This document shows positions 9,277-19,810 of a stretch of DNA of 64,000 nt, piece after piece. Location: assembly GCA_033239125.1 (NCBI GenBank), contig BSWB01000003.1:39447001-39511000 (forward strand). Reading direction: 5' to 3'. Within the stretch, counting starts at the first letter, position 1; each line of letters begins with the position of its first letter. The position numbers and the translations under genes are program-made. The DNA comes from Fagopyrum homotropicum (Eukaryota > Streptophyta > Magnoliopsida > Caryophyllales > Polygonaceae). The notes under the pieces were generated by a model that saw only the letters and a list, made by a program, of their open reading frames with translations, ran no database searches and was not told the origin of the DNA.

Positions 9277-12200
9277 TCAAAGGAGGTAGATCGGTGCAAC
9301 CTCCTCAACCGGCGTTTCCGGTTGGTACTTCTTAAGTCTATGACCGTTGACCTTGAAGCTTCCGCTAGTTTCGCCCCATATCTCAACTGCACCATGAGGG
9401 AAAACATGTTTCACAACATAAGGTCCGGTCCATCTAGATTTCAACTTACCTGGAAAAAGACGGAGGCGGGAGTTGAAGAGTAGAACTAAATCTCCCTCGT
9501 TAAGCTCCTTTGGAACGATACGCTTGTCATGCCATCTCTTCGTCCTTTCCTTGTAGATTTTGGCATTCTCATAGGCGTTCAGACGCAGCTCTTCCAGCTC
9601 GTTAAGCTCCAATAGTCGTTTCTCACCAGCCTCCTTGATGTCAAAGTTCAACCATTTGATAGCCCAATACGCCTTGTGCTCCAATTCAACGGGCAAATGG
9701 CAAGACTTCCCATATACCAAATTATAAGGGGTGGTACCTATGGGAGTCTTGAATGCTGTCCTGTACGCCCAAAGAGCATCGTCCAATTTCATGGACCAAT
9801 CCTTCCTCGTTCTAGAGACGGTCTTCTCCAAAATTGCCTTGATTTCTCTATTCGAGATCTCGACCTGTCCACTAGTTTGAGGGTGATAAGCGGTTGATAC
9901 CTTGTGGGTTACCCCATACTTCGATAGAAGTGCCTTAAACTTCCGGTTGATGAAATGCGTTCCTCTATCGCTGATGATGATGCGTGGAGTTCCAAATCGT
10001 GGAAAGATAGTTCTATTCAAGAACTTCACAACCACCTTGGCGTCATTAGTGGGGGAAGCAATGGCTTCAACCCATCTAGAGACGTAATCAACGGCAAGGA
10101 GAATGTAGAGGTTTCCTCCGGAGGATGGGAAAGGTCCCATGAAGTCAATCCCCCATACATCAAAGATTTCCACTTCTTGGATGTTGTTAAGTGGCATTTC
10201 GTTCCTCCTTGATAGGTTCCCTGTTCTTTGGCATGCATCACAAGAAACAACAAAAGATTGCACATCCTTAAATAATGTAGGCCAAAAGAAACCGGAACAC
10301 AATACCTTAGCACATGTTTTATCGGTGCTAGCATGTCCTCCGCAAGGAAGTGAATGACAATGCCTTATGACGCTATTAACTTCATCTTCCGGAATGCACC
10401 TTCGAAGCATCCCATCCGGTCCGCGCTTGAATAGCAGCGGCTCATCCCAGTAGTAATATCGTACTTCCTTGAAGAATCTCTTCTTTTGAGAGTACGTCAA
10501 TCCGGGCGGTATTTCCTGGCAAACAAGATAATTCACAATATCAGCATACCAAGGACCTTTATTATCAGAAAGTTGGTGGAGGGAATGATCCGCCAACTGT
10601 GGGTGAATGTCAGAGAAGGGAGTAGAAAAATTGTTATTCTCAGCAATCTCAGTTGACATCGTCTCGCTGTCGACCTCGGTCGAGGCGCAGAGGCGTTGAC
10701 CGAGGTGTTCTTCGGTCGCCTCGCTCAGTCCAGAAAGTGCCTCGGTCGAGGTACTGCTACTGGATCCGAGGCTGGAAATCTTCGTTTCCTGGACTAGCTT
10801 CTCAGTTTTAGCTCCTGGATCTTCTTCCAGTGCCTTCAAGCTCCTTATATCTGCATCACAAGAAGCATCTATACCTTCCTCCATTAAACTGAAGCTAATA
10901 ATTCTTTCGAGTGGATCATTAATAAGGATAGAGCTCACCAATTCCCTTGATTCTTCTTCATCGTAGATGTTGAAGATATCATCAGTTAGTTGCTCCCCTT
11001 TCATGGCTGCAAGTAGTGCGAACTCCACCTCATCGCCACCAACGTTGAATTTCAACTTGGCGTTCTTGCAATCCACATTGCAACCCGAAGTTGCTAGAAA
11101 TGGCCTCCCGAGAATGATAGGAACTGGATAATCTGCGGGAATGTCAAGTACGACAAAATCTATAGGTAGATAGAAGTTACCTAACTTGACCGGAACGTCC
11201 TCCAAAATGCCCACGGGATGGGTAATGGAGCGATCCGCCATGTAAAGTCGAATCTTGACCGGCTTGGGCTCTCCAAGACCGATCTTAGTGCATAGCTCCA
11301 GCGGGATGATGCTCACGCTGGCTCCTAGATCACAAAGGGCTTCACAAGTGACATCCCCGACTTGAATGGGAATGCAAAATGAGCCGGGATCTCTCAACTT
11401 AGGTGGCATCTTTTCCTTCATGATCTTGATAAGCTCCGAAGATTTAGATGTCATCCTAACTTCACCAACATCCTCCAGCTTCCTCTTCCTTGATAAGATT
11501 TCTTTTAAGAACTTCCCATAGGCGGGCATACCTAGAATGGCATCAAGGAAGGGAATGTTAATATGTAGCTTATTCATCAAGTCAAGAAACTTACCAAAGT
11601 GCTTGTCTAGATGTGCTCTGGCTCTGGACTGAGGGAATGGAAGTGGTGGTTTATATGCAGGAGGTGGAACATAAGTTTCTGTCGTTCCTCCTGCTTTCTG
11701 TTGCGCCGCCTCGGTTGGCATCTCGGTCGAGGTGTTCTTCGACTGGGTCTGGACCGAGGTGGTCTGCATCGAGCGAGGTACTGGATCTGCAGTTTTGAGT
11801 CCAGTCCTCGTCGTTATGGCCATGCACTGGCCCTTAGGGTTAGTTTCCGTCTTTGCTGGAAGCTTCCCTGGATCTCTTGGCGCTTCATTCGCCCTATTAG
11901 CAAGTTGTTGTTCGAAGGACTTTTGGGCCCTCGAAAATGAAGTCATAGAATTCTCCATAGCACTAAGCTTGATCAAGATTGCCTCCAGGACTACGTCCTT
12001 CTTATCCGGCTGAGACGAACTTGATCCTTGCCCTTGGCTTTTCAATGGAGTAGAAGAAGAAGAAGGAGAAGAGAGGAAAGGGTTAGAGGAATCATTAGAA
12101 TTGGAGTTTGAGTGATTGTTACCGTGATTTTGGTTATTCGCCCTCCAATTGTTGCTATTGGATCCTCTATTGTTGTTGTTGTAGTTGTTGTTTCGGGGTC

Positions 12201-12567
12201 CGTTGTTGTTGTTACGGTACCCGTTATTGTTGTTGTTGTTCCTTTGCCCTTGCTCTTCCTTCTTAGTTTGAGCCATCAAGAGCTCCTTCAATTGCTTCAC
12301 GTCGTTCTTCAAGGACGTGAGCTGGTTGTTGTTGGGTTGAGTATCTTGAAAGTTGACTCTTTTAACTCCACCCTCAGCTCCTTGGTGGGTGTACTTCTCC
12401 ATGTGCAAGGCTTGCTTCTCAATGAAGTCCCAAGCCTCGTCAACCGCCATGTCCATGAAGGTACCGGCGGAGAGTAGTTGGAGATTGAACTGGGTGCTTC
12501 CGTCCAGCCCTTTGAAGTAGATCTCCAACAACTCAATCTTTGGAATCCCATGATGTGGGCAATCCAA
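9277..12567 (-). CDS. gag C-terminus, protease and integrase in one frame (RT/RNase H deleted), 1096 codons
   Basis: Residues 1-60 finish the gag domain, and 105-165 are an Asn-rich tail. The protease has its active site in CDLGASVSI (Asp 413) and the later ILGRPFLATSG. The PR-RT linker reaches about residue 640 and then joins directly to the integrase N-terminal region (GPWYADIVNYLVCQEIPPGL). The zinc motif has His 738, His 745, Cys 776 and Cys 779. The catalytic triad is Asp 808, Asp 867 and Glu 903, and a C-terminal domain follows (GDLVLLFNSRLRLFPGKLKS). RT and RNase H are absent, and the frame is kept across the junction near 10645. The first Met is internal to gag; translation from the true gag start meets stops at about 12589 and 12685. 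Palindromic words inside it encode TSTEA/STEV. Confidence 0.9.
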   Translation of the reverse strand: MDCPHHGIPKIELLEIYFKGLDGSTQFNLQLLSAGTFMDMAVDEAWDFIEKQALHMEKYTHQGAEGGVKRVNFQDTQPNNNQLTSLKNDVKQLKELLMAQTKKEEQGQRNNNNNNGYRNNNNGPRNNNYNNNNRGSNSNNWRANNQNHGNNHSNSNSNDSSNPFLSSPSSSSTPLKSQGQGSSSSQPDKKDVVLEAILIKLSAMENSMTSFSRAQKSFEQQLANRANEAPRDPGKLPAKTETNPKGQCMAITTRTGLKTADPVPRSMQTTSVQTQSKNTSTEMPTEAAQQKAGGTTETYVPPPAYKPPLPFPQSRARAHLDKHFGKFLDLMNKLHINIPFLDAILGMPAYGKFLKEILSRKRKLEDVGEVRMTSKSSELIKIMKEKMPPKLRDPGSFCIPIQVGDVTCEALCDLGASVSIIPLELCTKIGLGEPKPVKIRLYMADRSITHPVGILEDVPVKLGNFYLPIDFVVLDIPADYPVPIILGRPFLATSGCNVDCKNAKLKFNVGGDEVEFALLAAMKGEQLTDDIFNIYDEEESRELVSSILINDPLERIISFSLMEEGIDASCDADIRSLKALEEDPGAKTEKLVQETKISSLGSSSSTSTEALSGLSEATEEHLGQRLCASTEVDSETMSTEIAENNNFSTPFSDIHPQLADHSLHQLSDNKGPWYADIVNYLVCQEIPPGLTYSQKKRFFKEVRYYYWDEPLLFKRGPDGMLRRCIPEDEVNSVIRHCHSLPCGGHASTDKTCAKVLCSGFFWPTLFKDVQSFVVSCDACQRTGNLSRRNEMPLNNIQEVEIFDVWGIDFMGPFPSSGGNLYILLAVDYVSRWVEAIASPTNDAKVVVKFLNRTIFPRFGTPRIIISDRGTHFINRKFKALLSKYGVTHKVSTAYHPQTSGQVEISNREIKAILEKTVSRTRKDWSMKLDDALWAYRTAFKTPIGTTPYNLVYGKSCHLPVELEHKAYWAIKWLNFDIKEAGEKRLLELNELEELRLNAYENAKIYKERTKRWHDKRIVPKELNEGDLVLLFNSRLRLFPGKLKSRWTGPYVVKHVFPHGAVEIWGETSGSFKVNGHRLKKYQPETPVEEVAPIYLL
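10674..10752. repeat. Palindromic word cluster A in the inner pol linker
   Basis: Exact CCTCGGTCGAGG copies lie at 10674-10685 and 10740-10751, with GACCGAGGTG and TTCGGTCGCC between them. They are translated within the protease-RT linker. The outer element has the same arrangement at 17708-17791 and the right element its own word at 59360-59530. Confidence 0.85.
11708..11780. repeat. Palindromic word cluster A upstream of the protease (inner)
   Basis: CCTCGGTTGGCA, TCTCGGTCGAGG, GGACCGAGGTGG and CGAGCGAGG occur in succession within the gag-protease linker. The equivalent outer cluster is at 16698-16752. Confidence 0.7.
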
Positions 12568-13419
12568 AAGGATATCCTTGAACCGCTCCTAAGATTTGGA
12601 CAAGCTCTCCTTGTCCTTCATGATGAAAGCATTGATCTTCCCTCTCATTTCAGCAGTCTTTGAGGGGGGAAAGAATTTGGTCAAGAATTATGTAGTCATC
12701 TCCTCCCATGTGCTAATTTTTCCTGGAGGAAGAGATTGATACCAAGTAAGAGCTCTATCTTTTAAAGAAAAGTAAAAAGGTCTTAGCTTGTAGTTGTTGT
12801 TCTCAATTCTGGACGGTCGCAAGGTTTCCATCAAGATCTCGTAGTTTTGAAGATGTTGATGCGGCGACTCCTTCTCTAGTCCTCCGAATTGGCACTGGCG
12901 AATCATGGCTAGAACTTGCGGTCGAAGTTCGTAGTCATGATCCGCTGGATCTCCTAGGTTCACTCCTGGACGCCTCAGCTGTTGATTAGGGTCTATCCTT
13001 TGACCTAGGGTTTGTGGAATTCCTGCAAGAAGAACATCTCGGACTGGCATCCGAGGTGGAAGTACCTCGGCCGGGGCGTCGGGTACTGGAATCTGCCTCG
13101 GTCGAGGATTAACTACTGGATCCTCCCTCGGTCGAAGTAGAATCTGGTCCCGAATGGCTGCAATCTCAGCTTCGATTGCTGCAGTCCTGGCATGATTCTC
13201 TTCTTTCTCTTGCCTTAGCTCTTCTTTACTGAGACGTAGCAGCTCCTGCGTCTCTCTCAATTGGGCCGCAAGATCGTGATCGTCTTGTTGGGCCATCTTC
13301 GCTTCTCTTAAGCGTCGCTTGTATGTCTTTTCTGGTTCGGGATCGTAAGGAACGATTTCCTTCCCAGTGCGGGTTCTTCGCATGTACCTAAGAAAGAACC
13401 TGCAAAGATCGTCACTCAA
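12568..13419 (-). pseudogene. gag, N-terminal half (inner), with two in-frame stops
   Basis: From the conserved ATG at 13383 (MRRTRTGKE) the frame runs through a predicted coiled coil (AAQLRETQELLRLSKEELRQEKEE, shown here as two parts: AAQLRETQELLR and LSKEELRQEKEE). A variable linker then leads to the retrotransposon gag domain (ESPHQHLQNYEILMETLRPS; LRPFYFSLKDRALTWYQSLP). A TAA after MTT near 12685 replaces the Glu codon of the relatives, and a TAG near 12589 replaces Trp in the WERF motif. After that the frame is open to 9277. An upstream in-frame ATG (13419) exists but is not shared with the outer element. Confidence 0.85.
13036..13140. repeat. Palindromic word cluster A in inner gag
   Basis: An exact CCTCGGTCGAGG lies at 13096-13107, with CCTCGGCCGGGG before it and CCTCGGTCGAAG after it. 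All lie within the non-conserved gag linker. The outer counterpart is at 15405-15480. Confidence 0.75.
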
Positions 13420-13487
13420 GTAGAGTGGTTAGATGAAACGGGGCAAGCGCCCCAAGAGCAAACCGTACCGGCTCGGTCTAGACCAAG

Positions 13488-13505
13488 TCCCCGGCAACGG
13501 CGCCA
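13488..13505 (-). other. Primer-binding site, tRNA-Asp type (inner)
   Basis: This is the reverse complement of TGGCGCCGTTGCCGGGGA, 6 bp from the LTR edge, identical to the outer and right elements. Confidence 0.9.
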
Positions 13506-13511
13506 AAAACT

Positions 13512-15262
13512 TGTTCGCTCCAAACGGTGTGTGCAAGCTTTAAATTTATAACCCTAGACTTAAGCTTAAAACAAGGATGCGAACCCGCAGTGTACGGGTC
13601 AATCGTAGTAAAAGCAAGAAAATTCCAGGGGTCGATCACAGGGACTCGGTGAAACAGAGTCAATACGGTGTGCTAATGTTAATACTAACCACAAGAGCGA
13701 TTTAACACAATCAAAGATGAATAAGATGTCAAATAAAGCAAACATGCAATTCTAGGGATTAAAGCATCTAGTTGTGGTTCCAACTCAAGATCTGTAGATA
13801 AGCGGACAAAGCTGAGATTTTTGCGTGGGGAAGGTGTTTCTAAAGTGGAGTAGATCACCGGGTAAGTCTCACTACACACTAATCCTAAACCGTAACTCCT
13901 ATTACCGGGTAAGTCTCAAGGAATCAAGATAAAGAACTATAACCTCAAACTAACATACCATCTAAGGGAATAGAATCAACCTTTACCGGGTAAGTCTCAG
14001 GCTAACTCACAAAGATGGGATGGAAGCACACTCAAACCCCAATAAAGGCTAAACCTTTATTACCTACACTTATGATCGTTGGTATACAAACTAAGGAATT
14101 ACCGGGTAAGTCTCATCCTAAGCTTGCATTGAACCAGGAAAGGTGTAATAAGAATAGGATTTGGCAAACTCCAACACTTAACTCTCAGTTTAAGGTCGGA
14201 TAAGTCACCTCGGTCAGCCAGTTTCCACCCCGGCCGAGGTGTTCATCGACTGAACGAGATGCTTAGGGTTAAGGTTAAAGACTCGAACTTTCAGGATCCT
14301 ACTGGAATCTAAGATTATTCTATCATCGTTTTTCCCACAACCTTCAGCCAATCACCCTAGAATCACACAAGGAAATTAGCCACTCATCATCATAATGAAA
14401 GTATTAAAATATAAGGGAAGAAGGTGAATATTTGAACAAAGAAGAATTTAACGAAAAGACTTCAATAACTGAATCAAATATCACAAACAAGCGTTCCTTG
14501 GATGATAATCCAAATAGACAAGACAACAATTGAGGGATTTGAAGACAATCTTACAAAACCCTTCAAAAAGCTATAAAAGCTATGGACTTCTATCTTCCTT
14601 CAACCTTCAAAAAGGTTCTTCGAAGACTCCCAAATTGGAGTAGGCTGCTGCGTGATGTTTCAGTTGTAGGCGGGTTCTTGCGCTGATAGCGGATGTCGGA
14701 TTTGTGGAAAATCCAACCCTTTTTATAGGAAAATAACCCTCCAAAGATAATAAATCTTAAGAAGATATTATCCCATAAATATAGGTAAAATATATGATTC
14801 TGCATATCTCCTTCCTTCCAGAAGCCAAGCCCAAAAATATAAGATCACCTTCCAAAGATAAAAGATCTCAGCCAAGAATAAAATATTCTCGCCGCGTCCT
14901 AGGTGTTCGCCTCGGTCGAGTCGGCGTCTCTGGATCACCTCGGTCGAGGTGAATCTGTAGTCAACCGAGGTGAATCTCAACTGGATGTGAAATCTCTCAA
15001 AACTGGTCCAAAGTAAATCTTTAATTCATGGCTGTGCTTCCTGGATGTAGCTCCAAATGACTCATGACTCCTTTTTGCTCCTTTTTTGATGCAAAACGTA
15101 CCATATTGCCTGCAATTACAACGAAACTAGGTGTAGACCTCGATTCTCGCAAAGGTAGATGAAATGGTAGTAAAATCACATAATGTACATACAAACATGC
15201 AGATTATGAAAGATAAAATGTCCAAACAAACTCCAAAATATAGACTATAATTCATGCTATCA
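13512..15262 (-). repeat. 5' LTR of the inner element
   Basis: It is 1,751 bp and matches 3866-5616 with three visible substitutions. It carries the same palindromic words (exact 12-mer at 14938-14949) and the four CCGGGTAAGTCTC repeats. It would drive transcription of the inner element toward lower coordinates. Confidence 0.94.
14717..14727 (-). promoter_or_regulatory. TATA box in the inner 5' LTR
   Basis: The minus strand reads TATAAAAAGGG followed by TTGGATTTTCCAC, the same context as the outer LTR TATA box. It is identical in the 3' LTR at 5071-5081. Confidence 0.6.
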
Positions 15263-15267
15263 CGCGA
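15263..15267. repeat. Target-site duplication of the inner element, right copy (CGCGA)
   Basis: CGCGA follows the ...GCTATCA end of the inner element and matches 3861-3865. Confidence 0.92.
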
Positions 15268-16274
15268 TCTTGAGGTCGAATTGAAGGAGGCATTGGAACA
15301 ACTACGCCTCAGCAAAGAAGACTTGCGACTGGAAAAAGGAAGAAAGTCGCGCAAGGACGGAAGCGATCGAAGCAGATATGGCGACTTTACGGGACCAATA
15401 TCTACCTCGACCAGCTTTAGTTCCTCGACCGAGGCAGGACCCAGCTCCAGGTGCCCCGGCCGAGATACTTCCACCTCGGATTCCAGTCCAATATGCTCTT
15501 TTTGCAGGTATTCTACAGACCCTAGGGCAGAGGATGGACCCCAACCAGCAACTGAGGCGTCCAGGAGTCAACCTAGGTGATCCAGCGGAGCATGATTATG
15601 AGCTTCGACCGCAAGTTCTTTCCATGATTCGCCAATGCCAGTTTGGAGGGCTAGAGAGGGAATCTCCACATCAACATCTACAAAACTATGAGATCTTGAT
15701 GGAGACCTTGAGACCTTCAAGGCTGGAGAACAATAATTACAAGCTAAGGCCTTTCTACTTCTCTTTGAAGGATAGAGAGCTTACTTGGTATCAATCTCTT
15801 CCTCCACGAAAAATTAATACTTGGGAGGAGATGACTACGGAGTTCTTGACTAAATTCTTTCCCCCCTCTAAAACCGCTGAAATGAGGGGAAAGATTAATG
15901 CATTCATCATGAAGGACAAGGAGAGTTTGTCCAAGTCATGGGAGAGATTTAAAGACATTCTTTTGGATTGCCCACATCATGGGATTCCAAAGATAGATTT
16001 GTTAGAGATATACTTCAAAGGACCGGACGGCAAGGAGCTGAAGCAATTGAAAGCTTTGCACATGGAGAAATACTCCCACCAAGGAGCTGAAGGTGGAGTT
16101 AAAAGAGTCAACTTTCAAGAAGCTCCACCGAACAATGATCAACTCACCTCTTTGAAAAACGATGTGAAGCAATTGAAAGACCTTTTGGTTTCTCAAACCA
16201 AGAAAGAGGAGGAAGGATATCAAGGCTCAAGGAACAACAATGGATACCCGGAACAACAACTACAACAACAATAG
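15268..16274 (+). pseudogene. gag, remainder (outer)
   Basis: The gene continues from 3865. A helical stretch (LEVELKEALEQLRLSKEDLR) is followed by a +1 frameshift in an A/G run near 15337. The frame then reads through the gag domain (ESPHQHLQNYEILMETLRPS; FLTKFFPPSKTAEMRGKINA). About 30 codons are missing or replaced near 16020-16045, between YFKGPDG and ALHMEKY, compared with the inner gag. The Asn-rich tail shifts frame again near 16250 and continues in the 16240 frame. The Trp and Glu codons that are stops in the inner gag are intact here. Confidence 0.85.
15405..15480. repeat. Palindromic word cluster A in outer gag
   Basis: CCTCGACCAGCT, an exact CCTCGACCGAGG at 15423-15434, CCCCGGCCGAGA and CCACCTCGGA lie within the gag linker. 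This matches the position of the inner cluster at 13036-13140. Confidence 0.75.
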
Positions 16275-18858
16275 AGAATGCAACAACAATAATTGGAGGG
16301 CAAACAATCAAAATTCGGGTAACCCTTACTCTAACTCCAATTCGAATGACTCCTCTAATCCTTTCCTCTCTTCTTCTTCTTCTTCTTCTTCTTCTACTCC
16401 ATTGAAGAGCCAGGAGCAAGGATCGAGTTCGTCCCAGCCGGAAAAGAAAGATGCAGTGCTGGAGGCCATCTTGATCAAGCTTAACTCCATGGAGACATCC
16501 ATGACTTCATTTTCGAAGGCACAAAAAGCCTTAGAGCAACAATTCTTTAACAAGGCGAATGAAGCGCCAAGAGATCCAGGGAAGCTTCCAGCAAGGACAA
16601 AAAGCAACCCCAAAGGACAAATCATGGCAATAACGACGAGAAGTGGACTGAAAACTACAGATCCAAAGCTTCGGTTGATGCTAGTACAGACGAAGACCAC
16701 CTCGGTCCAGATACAGTCGAAGAACACTTCGGCTGAGGTGCCAACCGAGGTGGAGCCAGAGAGAGCGTCGGACAAAACTGAAGTTTATGTTCCACCTCCT
16801 GCATATAAACCACCACTTCCATTCCCCCAGTCAAGGGCCAAAGCACATCTAGACAAGCATTTTGGTAAGTTCCTTGACTTGATGAATAAACTACATATTA
16901 ACATCCCTTTTCTTGATGCTATTCTAGGGATGCCCGCCTATGGGAAGTTCTTGAAAGATATTCTATCAAGGAAGAGGAAGTTAGAAGATTTTGGTGAAGT
17001 TAGGATGACATCTAAATCCTCGGAGCTTATTCAAATCATGAAGGAGAAGATGCCACCCAAATTACGGGATCCCGGCTCATTTTGCATTCCCATTCAAGTT
17101 GGGGACGTCACTTGTGAGGCATTGTGTGATCTAGGAGCCAGCGTGAGCATCATCCCGCTGGAGCTATGTGTTAGGATCGGACTTGGAGAGCCCAAGCCGG
17201 TGAAGATACGGTTATATATGGCAGATCGCTCCATTACCCATCCCGTGGGCATTTTGGAAGACGTTCCGATCAAGTTAGGTAACTTCTATTTACCTATAGA
17301 CTTTGTTGTACTCGACATTCCCGTAGATTATCCCGTTCCTATCATTCTCGGGAGACCATTTCTAGCAACTTCGGGTTGCAATGTGGATTGTAAGAACGCC
17401 AAGCTAAAATTCAACATTGGCGGAGATGAAGTGGAATTTGCATTGCTTGCGGCAATGAAGGGAGAGCAGCTAGGAGATGACATCTTCAACATCTATGATG
17501 AAGAAGAATCAAGAGAATTGGTGAGCTCTATCCTTATGAAAGATCCACTTGAAAAAGTTATTAGTTTTAGCTTAATGGAGGAAGGTATAGATGCTTCTTG
17601 TGATGCAGATATACGGAGCTTAAAGGCGTTGGAAGAAGATCCAGGAGCTAAAATTGAACAACTAACCCAGGAGAAGAAGATCTCCAGTTTCGGTCCCAGT
17701 TGCAGTACCTCGACCGAGGCACTTTCTGGACCAAGCGAGGTGTTCTTGACTGAAGAACATCTCGGTCACCCTCTCTCGACCTCGACCGAGGTTGAAAGCA
17801 AGATGATGTCAACTAAGACTTCTAAAAGTCCAGTTCTTCGATCTACTCCATTGGAAGGAGGAAGCAAAGATCCACCTCAGAAAACACCCCCACTTGTGGA
17901 GCTTAAACAACTCCCAAGTCACTTGAGGTATGTTTTTCTTGGACCGGATTCTACTTATCCCGTCATCGTTAGTGCTTCCCTCTCCGAATCTGAATTATCT
18001 AAACTAATGCATGTCCTGAGGAAGCATCAAAAGGCTTTAGGTTATACTATTGATGATCTTATTGACATTAAGCCTTCTTTCTGCATGCATAGAATACTAA
18101 TGGAGGATGATCATAAGACTTCACGGGAACATCAAAGACGGTTAAATCCGATCATGAAAGAGGTTGTGAAGAAAGAAATTCTTAAGTTGTTGGATGCATG
18201 TATCATATTTCCTATCTTGGACAGCAAGTGGGTGAGCCCGGTGCATGTTGTTCCGAAGAAAGGAGGGATGACCGTTGTGACGAATAAGAACAACGAGTTA
18301 ATCCCAACTAGGACCGTTACGGGTTGGAGGGTGTGTATCGATTACATGAAGCTAAACGTGGCCACTCGGAAGGACCATTTTCCACTTTCCTTCACCGATC
18401 AAATGCTCGAACGGTTGGGCCAACATTCACACTTTTGCTATTTGGATGGCTATAGTGGCTTCTTCCAGATTCCTATCCATCCGGATGATCAGGAGAAGAC
18501 CACTTTCACTTGTCCATGGGGGACATTCGCTTATAGGAGGATGCCATTTGGATTATGTAATGCACCCGCTACCTTCCAGCGATGCATGATGGCTATCTTT
18601 TCCGAGTATATAGAGGAGATCATGGAGGTATTTATGGATGGTTTTTCAGTATATGGTTCCTCTTTTGATGATTGCCTATCTAACCTTTCTCTAGTACTAC
18701 AAAGATGTGAAGACACTAATCTTGTTTTGAATTGGGAGAAGTGTCACTTTATGGTTAATGAAGGCATTGTGCTAGGACACCTCGTTTCTAATCGAGGTAT
18801 TGAGGTCGATCGCGCTAAGATCGAGACTATCGAGAAACTTCCCCCCTTGTTCAGTTAA
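16240..18858 (+). pseudogene. gag tail, protease and reverse transcriptase (outer), 872 codons
   Basis: The Asn-rich tail is followed by the protease motif CDLGASVSI (Asp 297) and ILGRPFLATSG. The RT contains KWVSPVHVVPKKGG, CIDYMKLN, FCYLDGYSGFFQIP and FAYRRMPFGLCNAP. The YXDD-equivalent box reads FMDG (codons 798-801) instead of the FMDD of the right element, so one catalytic Asp is lost (GGT at 18640-18642). The frame breaks in a C run near 18845. Three clusters of the CCTCGACCGAGG word fall in variable linkers (16698-16752, 17708-17719, 17780-17791), the latter encoding TSTEA/TSTEV. The reading frame starts mid-gag. Confidence 0.9.
17708..17791. repeat. Palindromic word cluster A in the outer pol linker
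   Basis: Exact CCTCGACCGAGG copies lie at 17708-17719 and 17780-17791, with degenerate copies (AAGCGAGGTG, TCTCGGTCACC) between them. Spacing and order match the inner linker at 10674-10752 read on its coding strand. Confidence 0.85.
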
Positions 18859-19570
18859 GGGTGTGAGGAGTTTTATCGGGCATGCAGGTTTCTATAGGAG
18901 ATTCATCAAGGACTTCTCGAAGATTTCTAAACCACTAACTAACCTCTTGAATAAAGATGTTGTTCTTGAGTTTTCGCAGGAGTGTCTTGATGCATTTTAC
19001 AGGATTAAGGAAGCGTTGATCTCCGCTCCTATTATCTAGCCTCCGGATTGGACCTTGCCCTTTGAGATCATGTGCGATGCGAGTGATGTGGCAGTAGGAG
19101 CGGTGCTTGGACAATAGAAGGATGGGCGGACCACCGCCATTTACTACGCTAGCAAGACGCTAGATGAAACCCAGCGTAACTACGCCACCACCGAAAAGGA
19201 GCTATTGGCGGTTGTATATGCTTTTGAGAAGTTTCGTTCTTACTTAGTAGGGGCGAAGGTTATTGTCTACACCGACCATGCAGCCATTCGTTACTTGCTT
19301 GCTAAGAAGGATGCCAAGCCACGCCTTATTCGATGGATTCTATTGCTTCAAGAGTTTGACCTAGAGATCCGTGATTAGAAGGGATCCGAAAATTTTGTTG
19401 CGGATCACCTTAGCCGGCTACCTCCCTCTTCACGCGAGAAGGACAAACCACCTATAGATGATTCATTCCCCGATGAGCACTTACACTTGTTGGAGCGTTT
19501 GATAGACTTCCTTATCTCACCCCATGATGAAGGTGAAGTATGGGGTGAGGATATCTCCCAGTATGTTTAG
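18848..19570 (+). pseudogene. RT C-terminus and RNase H (outer); integrase missing
   Basis: After the frameshift the frame gives VKGVRSFIGHAGFYRRFIKD, then RNase H (CDASDVAVGAVLG; YASKTLDE; TTEKELLAVVYAFEKFRSY; YTDHAAIRYLL) and VADHLSRL. Stops lie at 19037-19039 (CAG to TAG in IIQPPDW by comparison), 19115-19117 (after AVLGQ) and 19376-19378. The protein ends at TAG 19568-19570, shortly after DDSFPDEHLH. The zinc-binding, catalytic and C-terminal integrase domains present in the inner and right elements are absent; the post-pol stem-loop follows directly. Confidence 0.88.
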
Positions 19571-19612
19571 GGACACCGTACGGTCCAACTAGCGACCTTA
19601 AAACAAGCGCTT

Positions 19613-19630
19613 CTTGGGAGGCAACCCAAA
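19613..19630 (+). ncRNA. Conserved stem-loop just after the pol stop (outer)
   Basis: CTTGGG-AGGCAA-CCCAAA lies 42 nt after the TAG, within a conserved stretch running from AGCGAC (19591) to GTATTGC (19637). It is retained although the integrase coding region before it was deleted. Confidence 0.6.
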
Positions 19631-19810
19631 GTATTGCTTTATTTTCCCTTTTTCTAGTCTAGCTTAGATAGTTTGCTTTTGCTTTGCTTTGTTTTGTTTT
19701 TGGCGTCCTAGACAGACAACAAGTGACATCTAAGGAAGGAATACAACCCAGGAGCAACATTGGAAGGACAGAAGTTCGAAAATTTGAGAAGACGGAGTTT
19801 GACTGAGACA

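Larger units (their letters stand above)
3866..15262 (-). mobile_element. Inner Athila-type Ty3/gypsy retrotransposon, young, lacking RT/RNase H
   Basis: This 11,397-bp element lies in reverse orientation inside the outer gag. Both LTRs are exactly 1,751 bp, and I found only three differences between them (4657/14303, 5024/14670 and 5570/15216, coordinates approximate), so insertion is recent. It has a tRNA-Asp primer site, a gag-protease-integrase reading frame with two stops in gag, an uninterrupted ORF-1-like gene and a polypurine tract. RT and RNase H were removed by an in-frame deletion. Since it moved recently, RT was presumably supplied by a relative; that is inference. Confidence 0.93.

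Noticed and set aside
12112..12477. Val-rich plus-strand frame of 121 codons
   Set aside because: It is the reverse reading of the Asn-codon repeat tail and adjoining gag of the inner element.
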